A stretch of DNA of 47,115 nucleotides, taken from Saprospiraceae bacterium. GTDB lineage: Bacteria > Bacteroidota > Bacteroidia > Chitinophagales > Saprospiraceae. The stretch covers positions 1 to 47,115 of the forward strand of contig JAEUUS010000415.1 of the NCBI GenBank assembly GCA_016787545.1. The letters are read 5' to 3'. The position numbers and the translations under genes were made by a program. Shown here in pieces: positions 9,117-18,068 of this stretch (positions within the stretch are counted from its first letter, which is position 1; every line of letters starts with the position of its first letter). The notes beneath the pieces were generated by a model that worked only from the letters and a program-made list of their open reading frames with translations, was not told where the DNA came from and made no database searches.

Positions 9117-11795
9117 TTAATATTTGAGCACCTTGCCAACCATTTGTTTATTACCATTTTCCATGGTAACAAAATATACACCAGCTGGCCACGCTGACAT
9201 ATCCAACTGGCAAACTCCGGAAGATTCTGCCTTGAAAGTTTGGTTCAATAATTGTCTGCCAGCGGCATCCATAATACGGAGTACTATCAAATCGTTGGGT
9301 GAAAAAGCATCAACCACAATACTGACCAGGCCAGAGGAGGGCTGAGGAAATATTTTTAGGGATGTGCCCTGTTCTGGATGCAGGGTTTCCGTAAAAATAG
9401 AATCTGTTTGAAGCGAGACACAATAATCTTCTACCTGCCCAAACTCAAATCCTTCACAAGCCATGGGCGGAGGATCGTTAGGCGTGCTATACCGCATTAT
9501 GACCCTCATTCTGGTTAATCCTGGCTGTAATATGGATGGAACAGAAATAAAGCCTTCTGCCGCGCCAATAAAGGCAAACCCTGGATCATACGCCAACTCA
9601 TCATCATCCATAAAGGCACCGTCCTGATTAAAATCAATATATATCTGGTAATATTGTTTGGATGGCACGCCCAAAAATCCTGGGGTAATGATGAAAGGAA
9701 CAAATGTATTTGCAAATAAAACCGGGGAAACAATCGGGTTCAGTGAAAAATTCTGGTAACCGGTACCACCAATGCCGGAAACATGAGACCACAACCCTAA
9801 TTGTACCGAAGAAATCCATTCCTGAGCAGCCAGTATCCCTGAAACATTACAGTATTCCAATTCGTTACATGCACCGCAACCTTTGGTTTTAAATTCAAAC
9901 GCATTAGAAAACGGGGTTAGCCAGTCTTCGCATCTGGACTGTATCTGAACCCTGTATGTCGTACATGGATCAAGACCTTCCAGCGTCCAAACACTTGAAT
10001 CAACCTCCAATATTTGTCCGTTACCTGTACTCAAATTTGTAAGACGCAATCTGTACGTATCATTGAAACTGCCTGCATCCCACGTTAATTTCGCGGTTAC
10101 ATCCGTTAATTCCATCACCCATATCATTTCCGGAGCCGTACAACAACCCTTGGTTTCAAACACCAATGGTGGCGACCAGGCGCTGAGCAAGCTATCCGTA
10201 CATACAGATTGCATTTCAAATTCATAGGCTGTGCAACTCCAGAGATCCTCCATCCAAAACCCTGATGTCACTTCAGAAATGGTTTGCCAGCTACCTATTC
10301 CAGCCCTTCTCCAGCGTAAATTCACCACGGAAACACCCAAAGGAGCGGACCATTCCAGGTAAGCCGAAGAGTCTGTCAATGTTGTTGCTTTCAACGCAAA
10401 AGGCGTCGGACAATTACTGCATTGTCCTTGATAATATATCAATGCCTGATTTAAATTGAGTCGACCGTTACTTGCCGTATAATTATTCAACGATTCATTT
10501 GCTGATACGGCATCCAAAATCAAAGATTTTACCCAGTATGCTGCTCCTGCAGGGTTGTTTTTAGCCAAAGAAATTAAACTGGGACAGGGAGCTGAATAAA
10601 GCAACCCAACCGCGCCTGTAACCTCCGGAGTTGCAAAAGAGGTGCCTGCAAAAGTACCATAGCCGCCTCCGCTGGCCACAGTAAAAACATCCTGACCGTA
10701 TGCTCCAAGATCCACATGGGTTTTACCCCAGGCGGCATTTTCAGCCTTCACATCCCAATGATTCAAACTGGTAACACTCAACAAATACAAACTTGGGCAG
10801 GCGGTCGGCAAATCACCAACCTCGTCTACATTCACCGGAATATTGGCAGTAGCCGCTACACTCAAAATACCCGATGCCCCCAACACATCAAATGCTTCAC
10901 ACCAAAGGGGTGACTCCAATGGTTGTCCATAATTAATCCCCCAGGAACAATTTACAGCTACAATAAAAGCGCCCTTTGCACCATCGGTTTCATTATACAG
11001 TTTGCGCATTTTCCAAACATAATCATATGCAGCCAAAACTTCTGATTCAGTTCCAAGAGCAGATACAAACATCATCCGGGTATTCCAATTCACCCCTGTA
11101 ACCCCTACCCCATTATCCCCTTTTGCACCTAAAATGCCACTTACCGGAGTACCATGCGTGGAAATACTGCCTGCAATTGCATCGTCCTGCGTAAAAACAT
11201 TCCATCCTTTGAAATCATCCGTAAAGCCATTTTGATCATCATCCAGGCCATTATTAGGAATCTCCAGCCTGTTATACCATAAATTTGGGGCTATATCCGG
11301 ATGCGTAGCATCTATTCCGCCATCAATTACAGCCAACACAATGGTATCACCTGCCGGTGTAACCCCGCCCTTTGAAATATCCCAGGCTTCCTCCGCATCT
11401 AAATCAGCATCAGGCATACCGCCGGATGTGCCATCATTCAATAAATGCCATTGCTTTGAAAAATGCGGATCGTTGGGAATTTGCCCGAGCATTTGGTCCC
11501 GTGACTCCAGAAAGTGATTATGCTGTGCCTGGCGAACTAAGGGATGTCTTCTTAATACATTCAGGTCGGTGGCCTTCGGATCCGGATTTCGAATCAGCCA
11601 AAGGTTCATAAAATCAGCCACTTTTTGAACCTCAAATGTGGTAAAAACTTGCTTACCAACCTCCCTGATATCGGCAAACTCATGAAGCGAAACCAAATAC
11701 TCCCCACTCCTGGCAGGAACCGTTTGGGCGTCAACATTTAAGACCGTGAGCCCACCCAAAAACCATAAAAACAATAGTAACCGGCTTTTTTTCAT
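9117..11795 (-). CDS. Secreted subtilisin-like serine protease (S8) with T9SS sorting domain
   Basis: I start it at the ATG at 11795 (892 residues) rather than 11825: it opens with MKKSRLLLFLWFLGG, a clear signal peptide ending near VDAQ, and a consensus promoter lies between the two ATGs. Domains: prodomain (about 25-105); S8 catalytic domain with D158 in AVIDGGIDATHPD, H214 in STHGTPVSG, oxyanion N318 and S386 in GTSFATPE; two fibronectin III-like domains, each closed by FETKGC or FKTKGC (about 460-640); a GEVED-type domain (about 645-795) with YIDFNQDGAF and GQVEDYC; and a type A sorting domain (about 810-892). All three catalytic residues are present, so an active extracellular protease is expected. 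The substrate is unknown. It stands alone as a transcription unit. Confidence 0.94.
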   Translation of the reverse strand: MKKSRLLLFLWFLGGLTVLNVDAQTVPARSGEYLVSLHEFADIREVGKQVFTTFEVQKVADFMNLWLIRNPDPKATDLNVLRRHPLVRQAQHNHFLESRDQMLGQIPNDPHFSKQWHLLNDGTSGGMPDADLDAEEAWDISKGGVTPAGDTIVLAVIDGGIDATHPDIAPNLWYNRLEIPNNGLDDDQNGFTDDFKGWNVFTQDDAIAGSISTHGTPVSGILGAKGDNGVGVTGVNWNTRMMFVSALGTESEVLAAYDYVWKMRKLYNETDGAKGAFIVAVNCSWGINYGQPLESPLWCEAFDVLGASGILSVAATANIPVNVDEVGDLPTACPSLYLLSVTSLNHWDVKAENAAWGKTHVDLGAYGQDVFTVASGGGYGTFAGTSFATPEVTGAVGLLYSAPCPSLISLAKNNPAGAAYWVKSLILDAVSANESLNNYTASNGRLNLNQALIYYQGQCSNCPTPFALKATTLTDSSAYLEWSAPLGVSVVNLRWRRAGIGSWQTISEVTSGFWMEDLWSCTAYEFEMQSVCTDSLLSAWSPPLVFETKGCCTAPEMIWVMELTDVTAKLTWDAGSFNDTYRLRLTNLSTGNGQILEVDSSVWTLEGLDPCTTYRVQIQSRCEDWLTPFSNAFEFKTKGCGACNELEYCNVSGILAAQEWISSVQLGLWSHVSGIGGTGYQNFSLNPIVSPVLFANTFVPFIITPGFLGVPSKQYYQIYIDFNQDGAFMDDDELAYDPGFAFIGAAEGFISVPSILQPGLTRMRVIMRYSTPNDPPPMACEGFEFGQVEDYCVSLQTDSIFTETLHPEQGTSLKIFPQPSSGLVSIVVDAFSPNDLIVLRIMDAAGRQLLNQTFKAESSGVCQLDMSAWPAGVYFVTMENGNKQMVGKVLKY

Positions 11796-11802
11796 CAGGT
11801 GG

Positions 11803-11830
11803 CAAAGGTAGGGACTCAAAACCATTGCAA
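11803..11830 (-). promoter_or_regulatory. Promoter of the subtilase gene
   Basis: On the minus strand TTG (11830-11828), a 17-bp spacer and TACCTTTG (11810-11803) match the Bacteroidota -33/-7 consensus TTG-N17-23-TAnnTTTG exactly. Only 7 nt separate it from the chosen ATG, which supports that start and a very short leader. Confidence 0.75.
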
Positions 11831-11912
11831 GTTTTATAGAATGTGGTTCAGGTAAAAAACTGGCAAAAAATCTGGTTTTTAGCTTTTTATGCTACAGAAA
11901 AAAAACAAACAA

Positions 11913-11920
11913 TACATTTG
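11913..11920 (+). promoter_or_regulatory. -7 box for the ABC/M1/MFS operon
   Basis: TACATTTG is a perfect TAnnTTTG. It lies 34 nt before the ATPase start and 8 nt before a small upstream reading frame. No clean TTG is seen at the -33 distance; the upstream segment is T-rich. Confidence 0.6.
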
Positions 11921-11928
11921 AGCTTGCC

Positions 11929-11964
11929 ATGAATTCATTTAAACAATCTGCTACATGGAATTAA
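11929..11964 (+). other. Short upstream reading frame overlapping the ATPase start
   Basis: ATG at 11929 opens an 11-codon frame (MNSFKQSATWN) ending in TAA at 11962-11964, that is 8 nt inside the ATPase gene and in another frame. Being the first ATG after the promoter, it may be translated and couple to or compete with the ATPase start. It may also be chance. Confidence 0.3.
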
Positions 11965-12842
11965 TTATAGACAATCTCACCAAAACCTATGGTAACGGGG
12001 TAAACGCATTAAACGGCATTTCACTCCATGTGCCTCAAGGCATGTTTGGCTTGCTCGGTCCCAACGGTGCAGGCAAATCCACCCTCATGCGCACTATCTC
12101 AACTCTGCAGGATGCCTCAGCCGGCAGTATCCGCCTGGGAGAACTGGACGTGCTTAAAGAGCACGATGCCGTGCGCAAATTATTGGGGTATCTGCCGCAG
12201 GAATTCGGTGTGTATCCCAGGGTTAGTGCGGAAATAATGCTGGACCATGTAGCCCGTCTGAAAGGTATTTCTGATCGCAAGGAACGCAAGATTGCCGTGG
12301 AAGCACTTTTGCAAAAAGTAAACCTCTGGGAGGCCAGAAAACGCAACCTGGGGACCTATTCCGGCGGTATGAAACAGCGATTCGGGATAGCTCAGGCCTT
12401 GCTGGGCAACCCCAAACTCCTGATTGTAGACGAGCCCACCGCAGGTCTCGACCCAGCCGAGCGCAACCGCTTTTACAACCTGCTGAGCGAAATCGGGGAA
12501 ACCACCATTGTTATTCTCAGTACCCACATCGTGGAAGATGTTCAAACACTTTGCAAGCGATTCGCCATCATCTGCGGAGGGGAGGTTATGTATGTGGGCA
12601 CCCCCAAAGAAGCCATCCAAATGATGGAAGGCAAGGTATGGGCCAAGTCTATTCCCAAACAGGACGTAGACACCTACCGGGCTGAATACCGGGTTATTGC
12701 CACCAACCTCAGCGAAGGCATGCTGTTCATCCGGATTGCCTCCGATGAAGACCCGGGCAATGGTTTTGCGCCTGTAAAACCAACCCTGGAAGACGTGTAT
12801 TTCCGCGCTATTTCTGAAAAAATGGATCTCGTAACACTGTAA
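11955..12842 (+). CDS. ABC transporter ATP-binding protein
   Basis: A 295-residue nucleotide-binding subunit. It has Walker A GPNGAGKS (35-42), Q-loop Q82, signature YSGGMKQ (about 135-141), Walker B LLIVDE (155-160) and switch H191. The domain is followed by a roughly 90-residue C-terminal extension typical of ATPases paired with ABC-2 permeases. Its stop is 12 bp before the permease/M1 peptidase fusion, its obvious membrane partner, so the two should form one complex in the inner membrane. ATPases of this group usually power export or mechanotransmission rather than import. The substrate cannot be read from the sequence. Confidence 0.95.
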   Translation: MELIIDNLTKTYGNGVNALNGISLHVPQGMFGLLGPNGAGKSTLMRTISTLQDASAGSIRLGELDVLKEHDAVRKLLGYLPQEFGVYPRVSAEIMLDHVARLKGISDRKERKIAVEALLQKVNLWEARKRNLGTYSGGMKQRFGIAQALLGNPKLLIVDEPTAGLDPAERNRFYNLLSEIGETTIVILSTHIVEDVQTLCKRFAIICGGEVMYVGTPKEAIQMMEGKVWAKSIPKQDVDTYRAEYRVIATNLSEGMLFIRIASDEDPGNGFAPVKPTLEDVYFRAISEKMDLVTL

Positions 12843-12854
12843 ACCCTATTTGCT

Positions 12855-15800
12855 ATGTTCTGGTCTGTTTTTTCATTTGAAATACAATACCGGTTGCGTC
12901 GACCCGCTACCTACATCTATTTCGCGATCCTTTGCCTGCTCACCATGCTCATTGTAGGCTTTGGCGGCATTGGCATCAGCGAAAAAGTATATTACAACGC
13001 TCCTTATACCATTGGTTTGTACATGACCATCCTGGGCATTTATTGCGTGCTGATTACCTCGGCGGTAATGGGTGTGCCCTTGTATCGGGATTTGGAGCAT
13101 CATACCAAGGAATATTTGCTGGCAACCCCTATGGGTCGCAGCGCTTATTACTGGGGCCGCTTTTGGGGCTCCTTTCTCATATTGGTTGGCATTACTACTG
13201 GTGCGCTGCTGGGTTACCTGTTGGGAAGCTGGCTTGGCCCCACCTTCGACTGGTCGAAACCGGAAAGATTCGGGCCAAATGCAGGCATGCATTATATATG
13301 GCCTTTTGTGACCATTTTCCTGCCCAGTTTGCTGTTTACCAGCGCCATTTTTTACGGCCTGGTGGCCCTGACCCGCAACAACCGGGTGCTGTATTCTGCC
13401 TCCATTTTGCTGTTTATCCTGTATTTATTGTCCAATTTCCTGGTTCGCGACCTGGAAAACCGGGATCTGGTAGACATGCTGGATCCATTTGGCTTAAATA
13501 CCTACCTCAATGCCACCAAGTACCTCACACCGGCAGAGCAAAACACCTTGATGACGCCCCTTTCGGGCAATCTGCTCTGGAATCGTTTGCTGTGGCTGGG
13601 AATTGGCCTGGTCTTTATTGTGGGCATATATTCCCGGTTTAGTTTGCAAAAATTTGCCACAGAACGTCCGGGCGGACGCAAAGTGCGCAAGGAAGACAAG
13701 ACGCCTGCCACTAATTTGCGCATCAGCCTGCCGCTATCTGTGCGGCATTTTTCACATAAAAGTCAGTGGTCCAACCTCTGGAATCTGGGCAAACTGGAAC
13801 TGCGCAACATTACCAGAGACGCTTATTTCATAGCCATTATGCTTGGCGCTGTGATTTTCCTGTTCATTGACGATTGGATAGGGAATTTGCAATATGGCGT
13901 TCCGGACAGGCCGGTGACCATGAACATGCTGTTGTTTAAAACCTACAACTACAGCCTGTTTGTGTTCATTTTGATCATGTTTTACACCGGAGAAACCGTT
14001 CACCGGGACAAAGCCACCCGATTTGCTAATATTGGAGATACCCTGCCGGTGCCCAACTGGGTGCAGCTTGGTTCCAAGTTTGTGGCTATCACCGGGATTT
14101 GTTTCCTACTGGCCACCATTCCAATGCTGGTGGGCATTACCGTGCAGGTACTCCAAGGTTTTTTCAACATCAAGCTGCATTATTATTTCATTGACCTGTA
14201 CCTGATTACATTCTGGGATTATTGGCAAATGGCGCTCCTGGCCTTTTTTGTACATACCCTGGTCAACAACAAGTTTTTAGGGCATTTCGTGGGGCTGGGC
14301 ATCTGGATTGCCATGTTCATCCTGCGCAATTTCATGGATTTCAACTACAATATGGCGTATTTCAGCTATAAGCCAGGGTATTTGATTTCCGACATGAACG
14401 ATTTTGGGCATTTTGCCGAGCCGCTGTTCTGGTTTAATGTGTATTGGACGGCATTGGGCGGCATTTTCCTGGTATTGGCATCCATGCTTTGGTCGCGCGG
14501 AACAGAACAAGGGTTTAAAACCCGTTGGGCAGCCTTCCGTAACCGCTGGAAACCTGGCGTAATCTGGGGAATTATAGGTCTGGCCGCTGTTTGGCTGAGT
14601 AGCGGAGGTTTTGTTTACTACAACGTGAGCGTTTTGAATCATTACCGCGGACCGGATGAAGGCAAAAAACTCCAGTCTTTGTACGAAAAGAACTACAAAA
14701 AGTACGAACGACTGGCTCAGCCCAAGGTAACGGATATGGTTTTATATGCCGATGTGTATCCGGAAAACCGCAGTTTGAACATGCGCGCACTGCTCAAGAT
14801 TCGCAATAAAACGAATGAACGTATTGACTCCCTGCATTTACTGTCTGACAACGGGCAGCAATATTCCCTGAAATTTGACGGACAGCTGTTAAGTATTTCG
14901 AAATTCGATTTGTTGCCCAAACCTGTGTTGACCTTCTTTTACGACAAACCTGATACAGCAGGATACCGGATTTTCGCCCTGCCAAGGCCGCTTATGCCCG
15001 GCGATACGGCTACCCTGGAAATTCAGACTACGATATCCAATCCTGGCTTTGTGAATGAAGGTTACCGTAGAGAAATACTGCACAATGGCACCTTTACCAG
15101 TGGCGGCATTCCGTCTATTGGCTACGATCCTAATTTTGAACTGGAAAGCGATGAAGACCGCAAGGATTATGGTTTGCCTGAAAAACCGGATGATTTGCCG
15201 CCACACCGCGATCCTTACGGAGAAAAAACGCTGCTGTTCAACGACGATGCGGATTACATCTCCTTTGAATGTTTTGTGAGTACCACCCCGGATCAAATGG
15301 CCGTGGCGCCAGGTTACCTGCAACGCGAGTGGACCGAAAATGGCCGCCGGCATTTCCATTACAAACAGGATACCCGAACTGATTATTTCTTTAACGTCGT
15401 TTCCGGCCGCTATGCGGTACTGCGCGACAAGTGGACCTCCCCAGAAGGACAAGAGGTGAATATTGAAATTTTCTACCACCACGAGCATGCCTACAACCTG
15501 GATCGCTTCGTGTCGGGCCTGAAGGATGGTCTGAGTTATTTCCACCGCAATTTTGGCCCGTACCAATTCCGGCAGGTGCGCATTCTGGAATTTCCAAGAT
15601 ATGCCGCTTTTGCGCAATCCTTCCCGAATACCATCCCGTATTCCGAAGATTTTGGCTGGTATGCAGATTTCAGCGATCCGAACGATTACGACTACGCCTA
15701 CTACGTAACGGCCCACGAATTGGCCCACCAGTGGTGGGGACACCAGGTGGTACCCAATATGACCAGAGGCTCCAACCTGATCTCCGAATCGCTGGCAGAA

Positions 15801-16508
15801 TACTCTGCCTTGATGATTGCCAAAGAGAAATACGGTCCGGATAACGTTCAGAAATTCCTGAAATACGACCTCGACCGATACCTGCGCGGGCGGGCTACGG
15901 AAAGCAAAAAAGAGAATGTTTTCATCAACTGCAACCGCACTTACCAGTGGTATCAAAAAGGAAGTATTATTCTGTATGCCTTGCAGGATTATGTGGGTGA
16001 ACAAAACCTCAACGCTTCCATCAGGGCATTCCGGGATAGCTTCGGACTAAAGGAGCAGCCTCCTTTCCCGGGTAGTTACGACCTGTATGCATTCATCAAC
16101 AAGGCCGTTCCGGATTCCCTGAAGTATTACATGGAAGACAGTTGGCAAAAACTCACACTCTATGAAAACCGGGTAGTGCAGGCCAAAGCGCAAAAGTTGA
16201 GCGACGAAGAATATGAGGTAACGCTCAAGGTAAAAGCCAAAAAATGGTATGCCGATGAAAAAGGGGTAGAAACCGAGGCCAATAACATGAACGATTATGT
16301 GGATATTGGCATATTCGCCCCGGATAAAGTGGAAGACAGTGGTAAAAAACTGACCGTTCCGCTTTACCTGAAAAAACACCAGCTCAAAGCCGGTGAACAT
16401 ACCATTACCATACGGGTGAAAGGCAAACCGGAAAAAGCAGGCATTGACCCCTACAATAAACTGATAGACCGGGTGCCGGAAGACAACCGTATTGATGTAG
16501 AGCTTTAG
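12855..16508 (+). CDS. ABC-2 permease fused to M1-family metallopeptidase domain
   Basis: A 1217-residue fusion. The N-terminal part (about 1-590) has two blocks of hydrophobic helices, roughly twelve in all, separated by a charged stretch near 265-300, as in ABC-2 permeases. The C-terminal part (about 600-1217) is a gluzincin peptidase: HELAHQWWGH at 954-963 gives the zinc ligands H954 and H958 and catalytic E955, and SESLAEYSALM supplies the third ligand E978. The canonical GAMEN exopeptidase motif is replaced by a PNTIPYSE-like segment. The HExxH to Glu spacing is 19 residues instead of the classical 18. The zinc site is intact. The peptidase domain should sit on the periplasmic side. It is encoded 12 bp after its ATPase and 3 bp before an MHS transporter. 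Its physiological role is unknown. Confidence 0.92.
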   Translation: MFWSVFSFEIQYRLRRPATYIYFAILCLLTMLIVGFGGIGISEKVYYNAPYTIGLYMTILGIYCVLITSAVMGVPLYRDLEHHTKEYLLATPMGRSAYYWGRFWGSFLILVGITTGALLGYLLGSWLGPTFDWSKPERFGPNAGMHYIWPFVTIFLPSLLFTSAIFYGLVALTRNNRVLYSASILLFILYLLSNFLVRDLENRDLVDMLDPFGLNTYLNATKYLTPAEQNTLMTPLSGNLLWNRLLWLGIGLVFIVGIYSRFSLQKFATERPGGRKVRKEDKTPATNLRISLPLSVRHFSHKSQWSNLWNLGKLELRNITRDAYFIAIMLGAVIFLFIDDWIGNLQYGVPDRPVTMNMLLFKTYNYSLFVFILIMFYTGETVHRDKATRFANIGDTLPVPNWVQLGSKFVAITGICFLLATIPMLVGITVQVLQGFFNIKLHYYFIDLYLITFWDYWQMALLAFFVHTLVNNKFLGHFVGLGIWIAMFILRNFMDFNYNMAYFSYKPGYLISDMNDFGHFAEPLFWFNVYWTALGGIFLVLASMLWSRGTEQGFKTRWAAFRNRWKPGVIWGIIGLAAVWLSSGGFVYYNVSVLNHYRGPDEGKKLQSLYEKNYKKYERLAQPKVTDMVLYADVYPENRSLNMRALLKIRNKTNERIDSLHLLSDNGQQYSLKFDGQLLSISKFDLLPKPVLTFFYDKPDTAGYRIFALPRPLMPGDTATLEIQTTISNPGFVNEGYRREILHNGTFTSGGIPSIGYDPNFELESDEDRKDYGLPEKPDDLPPHRDPYGEKTLLFNDDADYISFECFVSTTPDQMAVAPGYLQREWTENGRRHFHYKQDTRTDYFFNVVSGRYAVLRDKWTSPEGQEVNIEIFYHHEHAYNLDRFVSGLKDGLSYFHRNFGPYQFRQVRILEFPRYAAFAQSFPNTIPYSEDFGWYADFSDPNDYDYAYYVTAHELAHQWWGHQVVPNMTRGSNLISESLAEYSALMIAKEKYGPDNVQKFLKYDLDRYLRGRATESKKENVFINCNRTYQWYQKGSIILYALQDYVGEQNLNASIRAFRDSFGLKEQPPFPGSYDLYAFINKAVPDSLKYYMEDSWQKLTLYENRVVQAKAQKLSDEEYEVTLKVKAKKWYADEKGVETEANNMNDYVDIGIFAPDKVEDSGKKLTVPLYLKKHQLKAGEHTITIRVKGKPEKAGIDPYNKLIDRVPEDNRIDVEL

Positions 16509-16511
16509 AGC

Positions 16512-17861
16512 ATGTCGTACGACCCAAAGAAAATGCGCCTGGCCATAACGGCCTCTGCAGCAGGTACCCTGCTGGAATGGTATGATTTATACCTCGCCAT
16601 TATTTTAGCCAAGGTGCTGAGCAACCAGTTGTTTCCGGGAGGTGATAGTGTTTACTTCCTGGAAACACTGGCCATCGTGGGCTCGTCGTTTTTTGTCAGA
16701 CCGCTTGGCTCCTTGTTTTTTGGCAGTATGGGCGACCGAAAAGGCCGGAAACGCTCCTTTTTATTGTCGTTGTTGCTCATGGGAGGAGCTACTTTTCTGA
16801 TTGGGTTGCTTCCATCTTTTCAACAGATTGGCTGGCTGGCGCCGGTATTACTTCTGGCACTCAGATTGACTCAGGGGTTTGCGCTGAGTGGCGAGTATGC
16901 CGGCGCCATCATATATGTAGCTGAAAATGCGCCGCCGGATAAACGGGGATATTATACCGGTTTCATTCAGGCCACGGTGCCGGTGGGCTTGCTGCTGTGT
17001 TTATCGGTGGTTATTGGTATTCAATCCCTGATGTCGGTAGAAGATTTTCAAGCCTGGGGTTGGCGCATACCATTTCTGAGCAGCGCCGTTTTGGTGGTTT
17101 TTTCCTACTTTATCCGGAGGAAGATGGAGGAAACCCCGGAGTTTTCCCGGTTACAATCCAGTGGTAGTTTATCTGCCAATCCGGTAAAAGAATCTCTGGG
17201 CTCTCTTAGCAATTGGCGTAAAATTTTGCACATCATTTTTGGTGGAAATGCAGCCCAAAGCACCCTGATGCAAACCGCTCAGTTTGTTACCTTGTATTTC
17301 TTGCAGCGGGCAATGAAGCTGGAAGAACATACCAGTTTGATCATACTGGCTGCGGCTTTATTGCTTGGTGCGCCATTTTTCCAATGGGCCGCCAAATGGA
17401 GCGATCGTTACGGCCGGCAAAAAGTTATTTACAGCGGTTTGTGCCTGGGCGCCATTTCCATACCACTGTCTTTTTATGGATTTCATGCTTTTGGCAATCC
17501 GGAACAGCTTTCCACCGCCCACGGCATCAGTGTTCCCATCCTGTTGCTATTCATTTTTCTGGCCTGGTTGAATACGCTGGCCAGCGCGCTGGTATACGGC
17601 CCAATGGGCATCTACGTCATGGAGTTTTTTCAGGGCCGCACCCGGTATACTGGCATGGGATTTACCCACAATTTCGGGAATGGCGTACTGGGAGGCATTA
17701 CGCCATTGGTAACCGAATACCTCAAAACACATTGGATGGTGCAGGCATCACTTGCGCCCTTTATCGGCCTGGCTTATCCATTAGCGCTCCTGGCCCTGGC
17801 ACTTGTGCTGAATCCCGGCCTGAAGTCGCCCTATGATGAGGGTATTGAAAAAACATCCTGA
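16512..17861 (+). CDS. MHS-family (ProP-like) MFS transporter
   Basis: A 449-residue transporter with about twelve membrane helices. The metabolite:H+ symporter signature is clear: GTLLEWYDLYLA near the N-terminus, FVRPLGSLFFGSMGDRKGRKRS in the loop between helices 2 and 3, and GEYAGAIIYVAE in helix 4. Characterised relatives move proline, betaine, citrate, ketoglutarate or shikimate with protons. The substrate here cannot be told from motifs. The start lies 3 bp after the M1 fusion stop, so it is very likely co-transcribed. If the peptidase releases peptides or amino acids, an uptake symporter next door would make sense, but that link is speculative. No clear terminator follows. Confidence 0.9.
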   Translation: MSYDPKKMRLAITASAAGTLLEWYDLYLAIILAKVLSNQLFPGGDSVYFLETLAIVGSSFFVRPLGSLFFGSMGDRKGRKRSFLLSLLLMGGATFLIGLLPSFQQIGWLAPVLLLALRLTQGFALSGEYAGAIIYVAENAPPDKRGYYTGFIQATVPVGLLLCLSVVIGIQSLMSVEDFQAWGWRIPFLSSAVLVVFSYFIRRKMEETPEFSRLQSSGSLSANPVKESLGSLSNWRKILHIIFGGNAAQSTLMQTAQFVTLYFLQRAMKLEEHTSLIILAAALLLGAPFFQWAAKWSDRYGRQKVIYSGLCLGAISIPLSFYGFHAFGNPEQLSTAHGISVPILLLFIFLAWLNTLASALVYGPMGIYVMEFFQGRTRYTGMGFTHNFGNGVLGGITPLVTEYLKTHWMVQASLAPFIGLAYPLALLALALVLNPGLKSPYDEGIEKTS

Positions 17862-17976
17862 AAAACACGGGTTTCAGGCAGCAAATAGGGGCAATTCAGA
17901 CTCTTTTCCAGAAAGTATTCATATTCCGTTTTTTTACAACCCGGGATGAATATCTTGCAGCCGGGCCTTCATCTGC

Positions 17977-17996
17977 GATCGAAAAAATAATCGATC
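17977..17996. promoter_or_regulatory. Inverted repeat upstream of the second giant gene
   Basis: GATCGA (17977-17982) and TCGATC (17991-17996) form a 6-bp inverted repeat with an A-rich 8-nt centre, 72 bp before the start at 18069. It could be an operator. The 207-bp gap 17862-18068 otherwise shows only poor promoter matches. Confidence 0.25.
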
Positions 17997-18068
17997 AAAC
18001 AAAGCCATAATCCCACCTCGCCTTGGAATTTAATTTGGCACCGTTACTTTCAATCAAATAACATTTGG

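Noticed and set aside
14889-16004. Long antisense frame of 371 codons on the minus strand
   Set aside because: It lies wholly inside the permease/M1 fusion gene, opposite the coding strand in a region with clear zinc-peptidase motifs, and its protein shows no domain, signal or start context.
17938-17964. CCCGG/CCGGG inverted repeat as terminator of the MHS transporter gene
   Set aside because: The T-run precedes rather than follows the stem on the plus strand, and the loop is long. I could not find a convincing terminator there.
18059-18068. AACATTTG as -7 box of the second giant gene, with a TTG 22 bp upstream
   Set aside because: It ends one base before the ATG, so transcription would start inside the gene and remove the signal peptide start; no later start is plausible.
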